Source: Dehalococcoidia bacterium (GTDB taxonomy: Bacteria > Chloroflexota > Dehalococcoidia > Dehalococcoidales > DAOWKM01). From it: a stretch of DNA of 5,525 nt. The notes beneath the pieces were generated by a model. The model was not told the DNA's origin. It searched no databases and saw nothing but the letters and a program-made list of their open reading frames with translations. Shown here piece by piece: positions 5,507-5,525 of this stretch. The DNA lies in the NCBI GenBank assembly GCA_030643695.1, contig DAOWKM010000084.1, forward strand, positions 1-5,525, written 5' to 3'. A program made the translations under genes and the position numbers. Positions within the stretch are counted from its first letter, which is position 1, and each line of letters begins with the position of its first letter.

Positions 5507-5525
5507 ATGAAACGGATAAGGATTA
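5507..5525 (+). CDS. Start of a divergent gene, product unknown (only six codons in window)
   Basis: ATG 5507 follows a strong ribosome-binding site and a consensus -10 box. The visible peptide is MKRIRI, after which the window ends. A Lys/Arg-rich start could be the n-region of a signal or membrane segment, or any cytosolic protein; nothing more can be said. It is transcribed away from rpsB, so it belongs to a different unit that shares the 146-bp intergenic region. Confidence 0.6.

Noticed and set aside
1..5525. A hidden novel system (defence, mobile element, biosynthetic cluster)
   Set aside because: Nearly every base is accounted for by conserved essential genes in a classic order; no transposase, integrase, long repeats, tRNA or foreign-looking segment was seen.

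Overview
The window is a bacterial housekeeping cluster read almost entirely on the minus strand. In transcription order (right to left) it is rpsB, tsf, pyrH, frr, uppS, cdsA and dxr. This order, rpsB-tsf-pyrH-frr-uppS-cdsA-dxr, is a classic conserved arrangement across many bacterial phyla. The proteins look most like those of Chloroflexota, class Dehalococcoidia. The basis is my recollection of the S2 N-terminus, of a very short EF-Ts of about 167 residues and of the moderate GC content. That placement is an inference and was not tested by a search.

Layout by region: 1-1070 holds dxr, cut at its 3' end by the window edge. 1055-1852 is cdsA, 1864-2580 (or 2592) is uppS, 2620-3177 is frr and 3170-3904 is pyrH. 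3905-4057 is the only real gap inside the cluster; it has no recognisable gene but contains a short direct repeat. 4058-4561 is tsf and 4575-5360 is rpsB. 5361-5506 is a divergent intergenic region. It carries a promoter for rpsB on the minus strand and, on the plus strand, a consensus -10 box and two Shine-Dalgarno sequences ahead of a gene that begins at 5507 and leaves the window after six codons.

The genes fall into three linked jobs. S2, EF-Ts and RRF serve translation (subunit structure, EF-Tu recycling and ribosome recycling). PyrH makes UDP for pyrimidine nucleotides. Dxr, UppS and CdsA feed the cell envelope: the MEP isoprenoid pathway, the undecaprenyl carrier lipid and CDP-diacylglycerol for phospholipids. 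Tight spacing and overlaps (8 bp pyrH/frr, 16 bp cdsA/dxr, 11-39 bp elsewhere) and the absence of any clear terminator support one long transcript.

I found no mobile element, CRISPR array, tRNA, rRNA or new defence-type system; this is an ordinary core region. Points worth a second look are TTG starts for rpsB and tsf, several substitutions at usually conserved positions in RRF and EF-Ts, the tsf-pyrH spacer with a short open frame overlapping the pyrH start, and the short-leader plus-strand promoter at the right edge.
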